DNA of 64,000 nt from an uncultured bacterium (GTDB taxonomy: Bacteria > Patescibacteriota > Saccharimonadia > Saccharimonadales > Saccharimonadaceae). Position 1 is the stretch's first letter, and each line of letters opens with the position of its first letter. The DNA lies in assembly GCA_903821365.1 (NCBI GenBank), contig CAIJKY010000013.1:62001-126000 (forward strand), given 5' to 3'. The notes under the pieces are model-generated. The model was not told the DNA's origin. It searched no databases and saw nothing but the letters and a program-made list of their open reading frames with translations. This document shows positions 43,428 through 51,828 of the stretch, piece by piece. The translations under genes and the position numbers were made by a program.

Positions 43428-43446
43428 CAGTTCCCCCACTTTCTTT

Positions 43447-45000
43447 CTACGTTTCCTTATCAAGCATCAGTGCCATATAGACGCCATTGGTCCAACCAAA
43501 ACCATCCTGCAATTCATATTCACCGCCGCCACCAAGGTTGCCCGGTTCAAAAACATTATACTTTTCAACAAATTTCGATTGTGCGGCATAGACCGTATCG
43601 TTGGCCGCAAGCCAGCGATCTTTTATTTCATTCGCTAGTTGATTCAGACCATAATTGCGCAAGCCCACGATGGATGTGTACTGTAGCGGTGCCCAGCCAT
43701 TGGGCGCGTCCCACTGTTGCGGCGTGTGTGTCAATGTCGTCGAGAGTCCTCCGGCCTGCAAAAAATGCGACTCTAAACGGTCGGCCACCCGTGACGCCTG
43801 AGTCGCCGAGGCAAGGTGCAAGAACAATGGGTAAACGCCCGCTAGCGTGTCGGCGCCAGTTTGCTGCTCGGCCACAAAATCAAAGTCATAATAAAAACCA
43901 TTGTCTTCGTGCCAGCAATACTTTTGGATAGCTGCCGCACGCGCTGCAGCCTTTTTTTCAAATCGTTTTGCCAGAATACTTTGCTTTAGCACGCCATATG
44001 CTGTGGCAATTGTCTGCTCAAGTCCGTATAACAAGCAGTTCAAATCGACTGGAATAATGTCAGTCGTGTGAATCGTGCTGATATCCTGCGGGTCGCGAAA
44101 CCAACGTGATGAGAAGTCCCAACCGCTTTCAGCACCGGCACGGATATCAAGATATACCTGGCTTGGCGTACGGCCATGTGCACGCATCGCCGCCTCAACG
44201 TCTTCTTTATAGCTTTCGGGCCGTGGAGTCTGCTTTTTATCATAGTAACGGTTTAAAAGGCTGCCGTCTGGCATCTGTACGACCCGCTGAGAAGCTTTTG
44301 CCCCTGAACGCGCCTCTTTACTGCCTTTCATCCAAAAGCGGTATTCTGCGAGCAAATACGGCAAATATTGCACATAGGTGCGCCGGCCTTTAGCTGCAGC
44401 AAGCAGGCGAACCATCTGCGCAAAAAAGGGTGGCTGCGAACGTGTCAAAAAATAGGTACGATTGGCAGTCGGTACATAGCCGATCTTACGAATCATGTAC
44501 GCATAATTCTTCATCATGTCGTCGATCATTTCATAATGATTGCCAGCTGCGAGACCGATCATGATAAAGTATGAGTCCCAGTAAAACTGCTCCAAAAAAC
44601 GGCCGCCTGGCACAATATATGGATACGGCAATGGCATTAACGAACCACGAGGTCGGTAAGTGCTGCGCGTCAGTACTGGCCATAGCTTTTCAATATGATC
44701 AGTTGCCGAACGATCAGACGATGCTTGGTACGTAGTGTCTTGCACCATGTAGTCTTTAAAATGAGCGTTCACAAAATCATGCAAATCAAACCCAGGCGCG
44801 AGTTTCGCTTTTTGGTAGGCTTTAGCAATCTGCTGCAATCGTCGTTCAGATACCAAATCGACAAACGTCTTGCCGTCAGGGTGGATCCGACGTAGTTGAA
44901 CATCAGAAAAAAGCTCGCCGAGTACTTCGTCTGGCGCTTTGATCGCTGGCATAATACCGGTGATATTCGTAATGCTGGCTTTAATCTGCTTTTTTAGCAT
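43447..45000 (-). CDS. treF: trehalase (GH37), cytoplasmic
   Basis: 517 residues from ATG at 45000; a longer open frame upstream contains the terminator-like leader. Hydrolyses trehalose to two glucoses. Signature 1 PGGRFLEQFYWDSYF and signature 2 QWDAPNGWAPLQ are exact; R-A-G-A-E-S-G-W-D-F carries the catalytic Asp. No signal peptide, so the enzyme works inside the cell and needs an uptake route. An attenuator-like structure lies in the leader. Confidence 0.96.
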   Translation of the reverse strand: MLKKQIKASITNITGIMPAIKAPDEVLGELFSDVQLRRIHPDGKTFVDLVSERRLQQIAKAYQKAKLAPGFDLHDFVNAHFKDYMVQDTTYQASSDRSATDHIEKLWPVLTRSTYRPRGSLMPLPYPYIVPGGRFLEQFYWDSYFIMIGLAAGNHYEMIDDMMKNYAYMIRKIGYVPTANRTYFLTRSQPPFFAQMVRLLAAAKGRRTYVQYLPYLLAEYRFWMKGSKEARSGAKASQRVVQMPDGSLLNRYYDKKQTPRPESYKEDVEAAMRAHGRTPSQVYLDIRAGAESGWDFSSRWFRDPQDISTIHTTDIIPVDLNCLLYGLEQTIATAYGVLKQSILAKRFEKKAAARAAAIQKYCWHEDNGFYYDFDFVAEQQTGADTLAGVYPLFLHLASATQASRVADRLESHFLQAGGLSTTLTHTPQQWDAPNGWAPLQYTSIVGLRNYGLNQLANEIKDRWLAANDTVYAAQSKFVEKYNVFEPGNLGGGGEYELQDGFGWTNGVYMALMLDKET

Positions 45001-45071
45001 TAACCGCCCTGTATGATGATTATGTTTGTATGTCTCCCAACAGCGTAGCAAGAAAAACTTAAAAATAAAAA

Positions 45072-45107
45072 TTTCGGGCCATTTGCCCGAATGCAAACAG
45101 CCCGAAA
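45072..45107 (-). promoter_or_regulatory. terminator/attenuator in the trehalase leader
   Basis: On the minus strand TTTCGGGC, then ATTCGGGC, then GCCCGAAATTTTTATTTTT. The second TTCGGGC can pair with GCCCGAA around AAATG to give a compact intrinsic terminator, while the first copy competes for the same arm. It is 64 bp upstream of the trehalase ATG and downstream of its own promoter, so it could terminate conditionally or produce a small RNA. Confidence 0.6.
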
Positions 45108-45139
45108 CGTTTTGCTTGAAGCGCTGTTTGTTTGATTTA

Positions 45140-45169
45140 ATTCTAGCATTAACGTAAGCACTATGGCAA
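45140..45169 (-). promoter_or_regulatory. promoter upstream of the trehalase attenuator
   Basis: Minus strand TTGCCA, 18 bp, TGC-TAGAAT. The leader from here to the trehalase ATG would be about 130 nt. Confidence 0.6.
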
Positions 45170-45206
45170 TGAGAAATTTACGACAGATAGTATTTATCCA
45201 CAGATA

Positions 45207-45253
45207 CAAAAAACACCCTCACGGCTGCAGTTAATGCATAGACCATGAGGATG
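45207..45253 (-). terminator. intrinsic terminator of the 74-residue protein gene
   Basis: CATCCTCATGG and CCGTGAGGGTG arms followed by TTTTTTG on the minus strand, 30 bp beyond the stop. Confidence 0.85.
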
Positions 45254-45282
45254 TTTGAATAATCTAAGTGTGTCTAAAGTGT

Positions 45283-45507
45283 TTAGCTTTTTACGGTCTT
45301 CTTGATAGTCAAGAAACCATTGCGTGGGTTCTCAGTCACTTCGTAACCTGCTGGCAGGTCAGTTGGTTCGCCCTTTGCACCTTTTTCGTCCTTACAAAAG
45401 AAATAAATCGTCTGACTTTTGCCACCACGTAGTGTGACATCTTTCTTGTGAAGGTGGTATGTTACCCCTTTTGAGTTCGTGTGAGCGTAAGCTACAGTAT
45501 CTGCCAT
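45283..45507 (-). CDS. small conserved-looking cytoplasmic protein, unknown function
   Basis: 74 residues. YHLHKKDVTLRGGKSQTIYF followed by FCKDEKGAKGEPTDLPAGYEV and ENPRNGFLTIKK resembles a widespread unannotated small-protein family with a TLRGG...IYFF...P-x-GYEV pattern. RBS AGGAGGAG is unusually strong, and the promoter is TTGACA-N16-TATAAG (45548-45575). With its own terminator this is a compact, probably abundantly expressed gene. Confidence 0.8.
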   Translation of the reverse strand: MADTVAYAHTNSKGVTYHLHKKDVTLRGGKSQTIYFFCKDEKGAKGEPTDLPAGYEVTENPRNGFLTIKKTVKS

Positions 45508-45547
45508 GATCGTTTCTCCTCCTTTTAGCAGGCTTTACGAATTTAAC

Positions 45548-45575
45548 CTTATATCCTTAGTACCAGAGCTGTCAA
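45548..45575 (-). promoter_or_regulatory. strong promoter of the 74-residue protein gene
   Basis: Minus strand TTGACA, 16 bp, TATAAG, about 40 bp before the ATG. Confidence 0.65.
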
Positions 45576-45637
45576 TAGGTTTATGCTCTAAGCAGCCACC
45601 AGTAGTCGCTTGCTTGGCGAGCCGCCTTGCCCTCAGC

Positions 45638-46285
45638 TTAACCATCATGGCGGCGACGCACAATGAGCGACAGGACCAACTCAAGGAGTAAGCGAGCGAG
45701 TATAATGCTCCACAAGACCGCCGCCGCAAGCAACGTCAAGCCAGCGGCGTCGGGCGACCAATCTGGGCTAATAAAAACATATTCGTAGCGGTATGCCTGT
45801 GGCAAATCGGCCGCAAGTAACGGATCTTGGCCGGGCGCAGTTTGCCCAACTGCGTTTGCAACACACTGCGCATACGTCGAGAATGAAGCGGTTCTTCGTA
45901 GTTCCGCCTGGCAGTTTTTCTCCGATTCTTGATATTTCGCATCATTGACCGAGCCGCTATTGGTGACTTTGCCCACCGCAGCTTTGTAGTCTCGTTCGTA
46001 GGTTTTTTCGAGGCTGACTCGATCAAGCTGAGTGTTCATATGCTGACTAACGTACTGCTGAAAAGCATGCAACGCCTTGTTTGTCTCGGCATCATTGAGC
46101 GCGACATCGGCTGCTTTGACATTGTTGAAGAGTCGTATGGCTTCAATACTATTTGAACGGAGCAACAATACACCGCCAGCAGTCAAAGCTATAGCAACTA
46201 GTGTTAGCTGCCATAGCTTAAGCCCTCGGATAACCCGATAATGATGATGTATGTGACGCTTGACTCGGCCCACCCTAATGTTCAC
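45638..46285 (-). CDS. membrane protein with extracytoplasmic helical domain, unknown
   Basis: 215 residues. Basic N-terminus, membrane helix at about 23-43, then a long charged, mainly helical domain with paired Cys (ESEKNCQAELRR, AQCVANAV), and a second membrane helix at about 180-207 ending in RRRHDG. No family recognised. 34 bp downstream of the MFS gene start region on the same strand; likely cotranscribed. Confidence 0.65.
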   Translation of the reverse strand: MNIRVGRVKRHIHHHYRVIRGLKLWQLTLVAIALTAGGVLLLRSNSIEAIRLFNNVKAADVALNDAETNKALHAFQQYVSQHMNTQLDRVSLEKTYERDYKAAVGKVTNSGSVNDAKYQESEKNCQAELRRTASFSTYAQCVANAVGQTAPGQDPLLAADLPQAYRYEYVFISPDWSPDAAGLTLLAAAVLWSIILARLLLELVLSLIVRRRHDG

Positions 46286-46319
46286 TCCTGCTGTTTGACT
46301 TTAGTATAGCGCACCAACA

Positions 46320-47549
46320 CTAGCTACGGCGATAGATTGGGAAATCATGTGCGGCGATCAATAGTCCTAATAACGCGGCGGCGACATATTGCATCTGTAA
46401 ACCAACTGTCTCGCCCGCGATGTATACCAAAAGCGCAGCGATTGCGAGTATTAATCCGCCGCCTATCGAGGCCATGACTTCACAGAGCGTTACAAAGGTA
46501 ATGCGGAAGTCTTCATCGCGATCGGCGGTGTCATACAAACCTTTCATATAGGGCATGTAGTATCCCGTTGTCGTCACTTCATTCACAACATTAAATGCCA
46601 GCGCAGTCAACGGTGTCGTGATGACGAAACGACTCAAATGGAGTGTACTGTTAGCAATTACCGAGTACAGTAGCAGCTCGCGGCCACGCTTTTTATCAAT
46701 CAAAACTCCGTATGCTTTTGCGATGAGTAGCGATGCCAAAATAGTGACTGAAGCAATACCACCGATCTGAGCGTATACCTCATTGGTGCCAGTTGTGAAA
46801 ACAACAATAACAAGGAAAAGTGGCCAGATTACAGTCGAGGCTACAACATCAGTGCCAATGCCGATATGCGACATTAATGGTCGACTAAAGTCACGCCAAG
46901 GAAACCCCCGAAATCGTACTTGACGATGCGTTGCCACCGGCTCAGGCGTAAAGAATAGTGGCACTGCTGCGACCGCAAACAAAGCGATAGCAACGATAAT
47001 TGTCACTTGTGGCCCAAACATCAAAGCAATCAAACCACCAAATAACGGGCTCAACGCCGTGCCAAAACGATCCATAATTTGCATGAAGCCGATTTCTTTG
47101 CCCATATGTTCAACGTGTTTAACTTTTGAAAAGTCGACGTTGTAGCTAATGTTGAACAAGCAGTTAGCAAACGACTGCAAAACACCGTAGGTAATAAGCA
47201 TTGGCAGCCCAAGGTCGGGCACGAGATAGAGCGCGATAAACGAAGGGATAAACATCAAGTTGCTAAACAACGTACCATGCTTTGGCCCCATAAATGCAAC
47301 AAGATACGCAGCCGGCAAACACAACAATGCTCGAACGACATAGTACAATGCGAAAAAGCCAAGGATAAACAGTACCGAGTAACCTGTTTGGAATAAGAAA
47401 ACCGCCACAAAAACACCTATCAGGTTCAATGCCACCGAGCGAAGCATACGCACCGCATAGAGCTCAGCAAGCTCCGGAAAATCAACTTTGCGCCAGAAAT
47501 GCTGGCGCCATAGGAGTCGACGGATGATTGAAGTAAAAATAGGTCTCAT
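46320..47549 (-). CDS. major facilitator superfamily transporter
   Basis: 409 residues, about 12 membrane helices. The N-terminal loops carry F-Q-T-G-Y-S and a G-P-K-H-G-T segment, with a cytoplasmic loop near residue 200. No substrate-specific motif is visible. It lies 1.3 kb from the trehalase gene on the same strand with two small genes between, so sugar uptake is possible but unproven. Confidence 0.85.
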   Translation of the reverse strand: MRPIFTSIIRRLLWRQHFWRKVDFPELAELYAVRMLRSVALNLIGVFVAVFLFQTGYSVLFILGFFALYYVVRALLCLPAAYLVAFMGPKHGTLFSNLMFIPSFIALYLVPDLGLPMLITYGVLQSFANCLFNISYNVDFSKVKHVEHMGKEIGFMQIMDRFGTALSPLFGGLIALMFGPQVTIIVAIALFAVAAVPLFFTPEPVATHRQVRFRGFPWRDFSRPLMSHIGIGTDVVASTVIWPLFLVIVVFTTGTNEVYAQIGGIASVTILASLLIAKAYGVLIDKKRGRELLLYSVIANSTLHLSRFVITTPLTALAFNVVNEVTTTGYYMPYMKGLYDTADRDEDFRITFVTLCEVMASIGGGLILAIAALLVYIAGETVGLQMQYVAAALLGLLIAAHDFPIYRRS

Positions 47550-47680
47550 AAAAATATTAGCCCATACTTATTCATTTTATAAGCATAAGTATCTTTAGTG
47601 TAAGTATAGCGCATGCCAGCCTGATTGAGTAATACGAGGAGCTTGCGAAGCTATTGTAATTACATCATAATAGCTTTCAT

Positions 47681-48952
47681 ATGCGTATCTACTTTTCTGG
47701 AATTGGCGGTGTTGGTATTGGTCCACTCGCAGAGATTGCCGATGATGCAGGCTACTCCGTTGTTGGTTCTGACTTAGCAAAAAGCTCAATAACCGAAGCA
47801 CTTGAGGCTCGTGGAATTACCATTCACATTGGCCAAGATGGTAGCGCACTTGAGAGTGAGCATGCCGCTCGACCAATCGACTGGTTTGTCTACACGTCGG
47901 CTCTCCCGCCCGAGCATCCTGAACTTGTGTTTGCACAGTCACATGGCATAAAGACGAGCAAGCGTGATGAGCTACTCGCGGCGATCATCGAAGATAAACA
48001 GCTCAAGCTACTTGCCGTCGCGGGCACTCATGGCAAAACGACCGTCACGGCTATGATCGTTTGGCTGTTTCAAACACTCAACCGCCCAGTAAGCTACTCT
48101 ATTGGCGCGCCAATTTCTTTCGGTCCCAGTGGCGCTTATGATGACGAGAGCACTTTTTTCGTGTACGAATGTGATGAGTTTGATCGCAACTTTCTCCACT
48201 TTACACCGTTCATCGCAGCAATCCCTTCGATCGACTACGATCACATCGAGACATATCCGACCCAGCAAGAATATCAGCACGCATTCGCAACATTTATAAA
48301 ACAGTCAAAAGTCGTCTTCATGTGGCAACACGATGCAGATTACGTTGGTGTTCTCGGCGAGCCCAATGTGCATACCCTGACGAGCAGAGAGCAGCCCACT
48401 GACGGCATTCCTTTGTTCGGTGAGCATTATCGCCACAATGCACGCATTGCGGCAGCTGCGGTGAGTCAAGCAACCGGTACGCCTGTCGAATCAATCCTCG
48501 GTCTTATCGAGCGCTTCCCTGGCACGCATCGTCGTTTTGAGCAGCTTGAAGAAAATATCTACAGTGACTACGGTCATCACCCAACCGAGATTGCAGCCGT
48601 TTTGCAAATGGCAAGCGAAATTAATGAACACATCGTTCTTGTCTACCAGCCGCATCAAAACCGAAGACAGCACGAATTGCAAAACCAATATACCGACTGC
48701 ATGCGCGATGCCGAAGCAATCTACTGGCTTCCGACCTATTTGAGCCGCGAAGATCCTGCTCAAGCAATCCTTAGCCCTGAACAACTGAGCGCTCATCTGG
48801 TCAACAGAGCCGCCGTCCAGTATCCGGCCCTGGACGATGGCCTTTGGCAAACCATCAAGCAAGCTCAAAAAGAAGGTAAACTTGTTATCGTTATGGGCGC
48901 CGGTAGCGTTGACGGCTGGCTTCGAGAACAAATAGCGACAGCAAAACACTAA
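47681..48952 (+). CDS. murC: UDP-N-acetylmuramate-L-alanine ligase (MurC-type)
   Basis: 423 residues. Adds L-Ala to UDP-MurNAc in peptidoglycan synthesis. N-terminal UDP-binding FSGIGGVGIGPLA, ATP-binding GTHGKTTV (about 109-116), the central ECDEFDR, and C-terminal DYGHHPTEI plus YQPHQNRR, all MurC/Mpl motifs. Shorter than the usual 450-490 residues, so Mpl is not fully excluded. TATA-like CATAAT 9 nt before the ATG suggests a leaderless message. Confidence 0.9.
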   Translation: MRIYFSGIGGVGIGPLAEIADDAGYSVVGSDLAKSSITEALEARGITIHIGQDGSALESEHAARPIDWFVYTSALPPEHPELVFAQSHGIKTSKRDELLAAIIEDKQLKLLAVAGTHGKTTVTAMIVWLFQTLNRPVSYSIGAPISFGPSGAYDDESTFFVYECDEFDRNFLHFTPFIAAIPSIDYDHIETYPTQQEYQHAFATFIKQSKVVFMWQHDADYVGVLGEPNVHTLTSREQPTDGIPLFGEHYRHNARIAAAAVSQATGTPVESILGLIERFPGTHRRFEQLEENIYSDYGHHPTEIAAVLQMASEINEHIVLVYQPHQNRRQHELQNQYTDCMRDAEAIYWLPTYLSREDPAQAILSPEQLSAHLVNRAAVQYPALDDGLWQTIKQAQKEGKLVIVMGAGSVDGWLREQIATAKH

Positions 48953-48986
48953 GCGCTTATGTAAAAGCGCGCTATACTATACGGTA

Positions 48987-49898
48987 ATGGAATCAATCGA
49001 CTTATTCTTAACGTCTACTATTTGGAAAAATGTCAGCGAGTGGCTACTTGGCCAAGGCATTCTGATTGTTGCGGTAATTCTGTTGGTTGTTATGGCCAAT
49101 CATTTTATAGGCATGCTCATTGATCAGATTGTCCGCCACACGGTTCGCAACACTCGTTTTTCACACGTTGAAATTACTCAAGGGGACCTGACGAAACGTC
49201 AAGATACGCTGATTGGTTTGTTCATTGCCATTGCTCACACCACAATTTGGGCGATTGGCATCCTAATTATTGTTAAGGCGCTCATTCCCAATCTTGATTT
49301 CACACCGTTATTCGCAAGCGCGGGAATCATTGGCGTTGCGCTCGGTTTTGGCGCGCAATCAGTTATCAAAGATTTTTTGACCGGTATTTTTATTATCAGC
49401 GAAAACCAATATCGTGTTGGCGATATCATTGACATCGATACCGGTACAGGCGCAAGCGGCACGGTCGAGAAAGTCTCCGTTCGCTCAACTGTCGTGCGTG
49501 ACGTTGACGGTAACGTCCACTATGTACCAAATGGCACCATTACCCACGTCATTAATAAAACGATGGGCTTCAGTAAAGTGAACTTCACCATCACCGTCAT
49601 ACCAGACACCAATATAGATAAGCTTGCAAAAATAATTGACGAGACCGGACTTAAAATGAGTGAATCTGACGCCTGGAAAGATCGCATTCTCGAAGCGCCA
49701 CATTTCATCAACATCGGCACATTTACCGATGCAGCGCTCGAGGTCTTGATTGCAGGCAAAACCCAGCCCTCTCAGCAATGGTCAGTAACCGGTGAATTGC
49801 GTCGTCGTTTGCTTGTGGCGTTTCAAAGAAATAACATTCATCTTGCGCATACACCACTGGCGACATTTGCGGCGCCAATTCCCAAGAAACGACGCTAA
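48987..49898 (+). CDS. small-conductance mechanosensitive channel (MscS family)
   Basis: 303 residues. Three membrane helices (about 20-45, 75-100, 105-130) with the pore-lining ASAGIIGVALGFGAQSVIKDF and the beta-domain start YRVGDIIDID. Releases solutes upon hypo-osmotic shock. TATACT ends 8 nt before the ATG, again without a Shine-Dalgarno site. Confidence 0.93.
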   Translation: MESIDLFLTSTIWKNVSEWLLGQGILIVAVILLVVMANHFIGMLIDQIVRHTVRNTRFSHVEITQGDLTKRQDTLIGLFIAIAHTTIWAIGILIIVKALIPNLDFTPLFASAGIIGVALGFGAQSVIKDFLTGIFIISENQYRVGDIIDIDTGTGASGTVEKVSVRSTVVRDVDGNVHYVPNGTITHVINKTMGFSKVNFTITVIPDTNIDKLAKIIDETGLKMSESDAWKDRILEAPHFINIGTFTDAALEVLIAGKTQPSQQWSVTGELRRRLLVAFQRNNIHLAHTPLATFAAPIPKKRR

Positions 49899-49901
49899 TC
49901 T

Positions 49902-50339
49902 TTACTGCTGTGCAGCTGGTGTTGTCTGGTCGCCAGCGGGAACATCAGCAGCATCTATGCCAAGCGGCGCATCATCAAGTACTGTCGAATCAAAACCACC
50001 CAGCTTACGCAGTTCATCGCGTCGCTTCGTTAGGTTGTCAATCTGAGCCTGTACTGCATCTTTCGTAATAGGGCTTGTGGTGTCAACTTTAGGCTGACTG
50101 CTGGCATCTTCTGACGGACGTAAGTCTTTACGAATATCGGCATATTTAGGCTTACTCAGATCTATCCTCGACAAATTACTGCTAAAATAAAGCGCCATAT
50201 TAATACCAGTAAGCAGTAGAGCCGTGCCAATAGCTACTGTTAAAGCAAGCGGCAAACCAAACCGGCGAACATTCTCGGGCTCTTCTGGTGCGTCGGTTGG
50301 TGGTCGCGGCGTTGTCGGTGTTGGCACTTCTACAGACAT
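49902..50339 (-). CDS. single-pass membrane protein, unknown
   Basis: 145 residues. Pro-rich cytoplasmic N-terminus, one helix at about 28-52 (LPLALTVAIGTALLLTGINM), then a Lys/Asp-rich and coiled-coil region (DAVQAQIDNLTKRRDELRKL) and an acidic Ala/Pro tail. Starts 3 bp after the stop of the gene at 50342; the two probably act together at the cell surface. Confidence 0.65.
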   Translation of the reverse strand: MSVEVPTPTTPRPPTDAPEEPENVRRFGLPLALTVAIGTALLLTGINMALYFSSNLSRIDLSKPKYADIRKDLRPSEDASSQPKVDTTSPITKDAVQAQIDNLTKRRDELRKLGGFDSTVLDDAPLGIDAADVPAGDQTTPAAQQ

Positions 50340-50341
50340 AC

Positions 50342-50968
50342 TTAATTACTACTTCCTGGTGTATCAGTTGTTGTCGGGGCAGACGAATTAATGACGGGCG
50401 TATAGCGAGCTTTCAATTTCTCTAGCTCGGCAATGTACTCGGTTATGAGCGTGTCGGCTTGCTTCACCGATTGCGCAAGTGTTGCGCGATCAATACGCGC
50501 TTTATCAAGCCAATCATTCATCGTGTCGGGCGTGTTCTGACAGTCGGAATGTATCGCGCCCGTCAAATCATCGGTATAGATGCTATACTGACTTCCAAAC
50601 TGCGCACGACCAACAACATCTTGTAAATCAGCGGCAATACGAATTAATTCAGGGGCATCAACTTTGTTGGTAGCGATTCGACTATTAAAGGCTGAGATGT
50701 ATGGTAGAAGATCTTGATCATATGAACGCCCTCGCTTAATACGGTCGGCCGCTTCAGTTTTTTGCACTGAAGTTAGACGCGTTTTCAGGTCTGCGCAACG
50801 CCCTTTTATAAGCTGAAGACGCTCGGCGGTCGGTTCAGAGGCATGTACGGTACTTGCTGATGCGAACGACACAGAAGTAACCGATAATAGTACTGCGATA
50901 CCCCATAAAAAAAGATGTCGATAACGAACTTTTTTCAGACGTGTGTTTTTATTCCCAGGCAATTGCAT
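50342..50968 (-). CDS. secreted coiled-coil protein, unknown
   Basis: 208 residues. Basic start, signal segment at about 15-40 ending STVHA, then mostly alpha-helical coiled coil (SEPTAERLQLIKGRCADL, LITEYIAELEKLKARY) with two Cys, and a Thr/Ser-rich C-terminus. Starts 9 bp downstream of the mutY-like stop. Confidence 0.65.
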   Translation of the reverse strand: MQLPGNKNTRLKKVRYRHLFLWGIAVLLSVTSVSFASASTVHASEPTAERLQLIKGRCADLKTRLTSVQKTEAADRIKRGRSYDQDLLPYISAFNSRIATNKVDAPELIRIAADLQDVVGRAQFGSQYSIYTDDLTGAIHSDCQNTPDTMNDWLDKARIDRATLAQSVKQADTLITEYIAELEKLKARYTPVINSSAPTTTDTPGSSN

Positions 50969-50976
50969 ACAAACTA

Positions 50977-51828
50977 TTATGATACCTGGCCCTGACCTGT
51001 CAAATAGAAATCATTATCACGCTGTTCTATTAGGCCGTCATTGAGTAGATCGGAAACAATATTAGAAACGCGTGCATCTGACAGCTTCATCTCTAATGCA
51101 CCTAATGTGATAGGAGATGCCATCACTAGCCGCAATATTTGTCCACGTATCTGTCGTGCTGATCCAGCAAAACGACTTTGCTTTTTATAGTGTTTGCTCT
51201 GTGCATTATTGCTTGGTTGTGTTGCTTTGAGGTGACTGCCATAGTCCATGAGTGCCCAGTACCATTCTCGTGGATTTTTTGTATCAATTGATGCTGCAAG
51301 CACGGACATAATATCTTTGTCGGTTACATTGCGTATGCCTGCAAAAAAATGATGCATATAGACAGTACGAACGTTTGTCTCGATATAAAGAGCCGGCTGA
51401 TTGAAAGCATAGGCCATTATCGCTCCTGCAGTATTAATACCGACTCCCGGTAGCGACATGAGCTCATTGATTGATGCGGGAAAGACGCCAGCATACTCTT
51501 GGCAAACTTTTTTTGCGGCTTCGTGCAAAAAACGAGCCCGTCGATTATATCCAAGCCCCATCCACGCAGTGATAACATCGGCAAGAGGTGCCGCCGCAAG
51601 CGCCTGTGCCGTGGGAAACCGTTGTACAAAGGCAGCAAACTTGGGCAGCACTCGGCTCACTTGTGTCTGCTGAAGCATAATTTCACTCACAAGCACAAAG
51701 TACGGCTGCGTGTCCTCTCTCCAAGGCATGTGGCGAGCATTGGCTCGGTAATACTCAATAACGGTGTGGCGAAAAGACTCAATAGTCGTGGCGTCTACGG
51801 CGGAGGTTGTGCTGGGTGCCTTTTGCAT
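50977..51828 (-). CDS. mutY: A/G-specific adenine glycosylase-like protein lacking the 4Fe-4S cluster
   Basis: 283 residues from ATG at 51828 (an upstream in-frame start at 51900 also exists). Helix-hairpin-helix LPGVGINTAGAI, SEIMLQQTQVSRVLPKF and the catalytic-Asp segment ALMDYGSHL match MutY/Nth. The four Cys that usually follow are replaced by S-N-N-A-Q-S-K-H-Y-K-K-Q-S-R-F, so the iron-sulphur cluster is absent. C-terminal winged-helix-like region. Start overlaps the 3' end of the cutinase gene by 34 bp. Confidence 0.85.
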   Translation of the reverse strand: MQKAPSTTSAVDATTIESFRHTVIEYYRANARHMPWREDTQPYFVLVSEIMLQQTQVSRVLPKFAAFVQRFPTAQALAAAPLADVITAWMGLGYNRRARFLHEAAKKVCQEYAGVFPASINELMSLPGVGINTAGAIMAYAFNQPALYIETNVRTVYMHHFFAGIRNVTDKDIMSVLAASIDTKNPREWYWALMDYGSHLKATQPSNNAQSKHYKKQSRFAGSARQIRGQILRLVMASPITLGALEMKLSDARVSNIVSDLLNDGLIEQRDNDFYLTGQGQVS

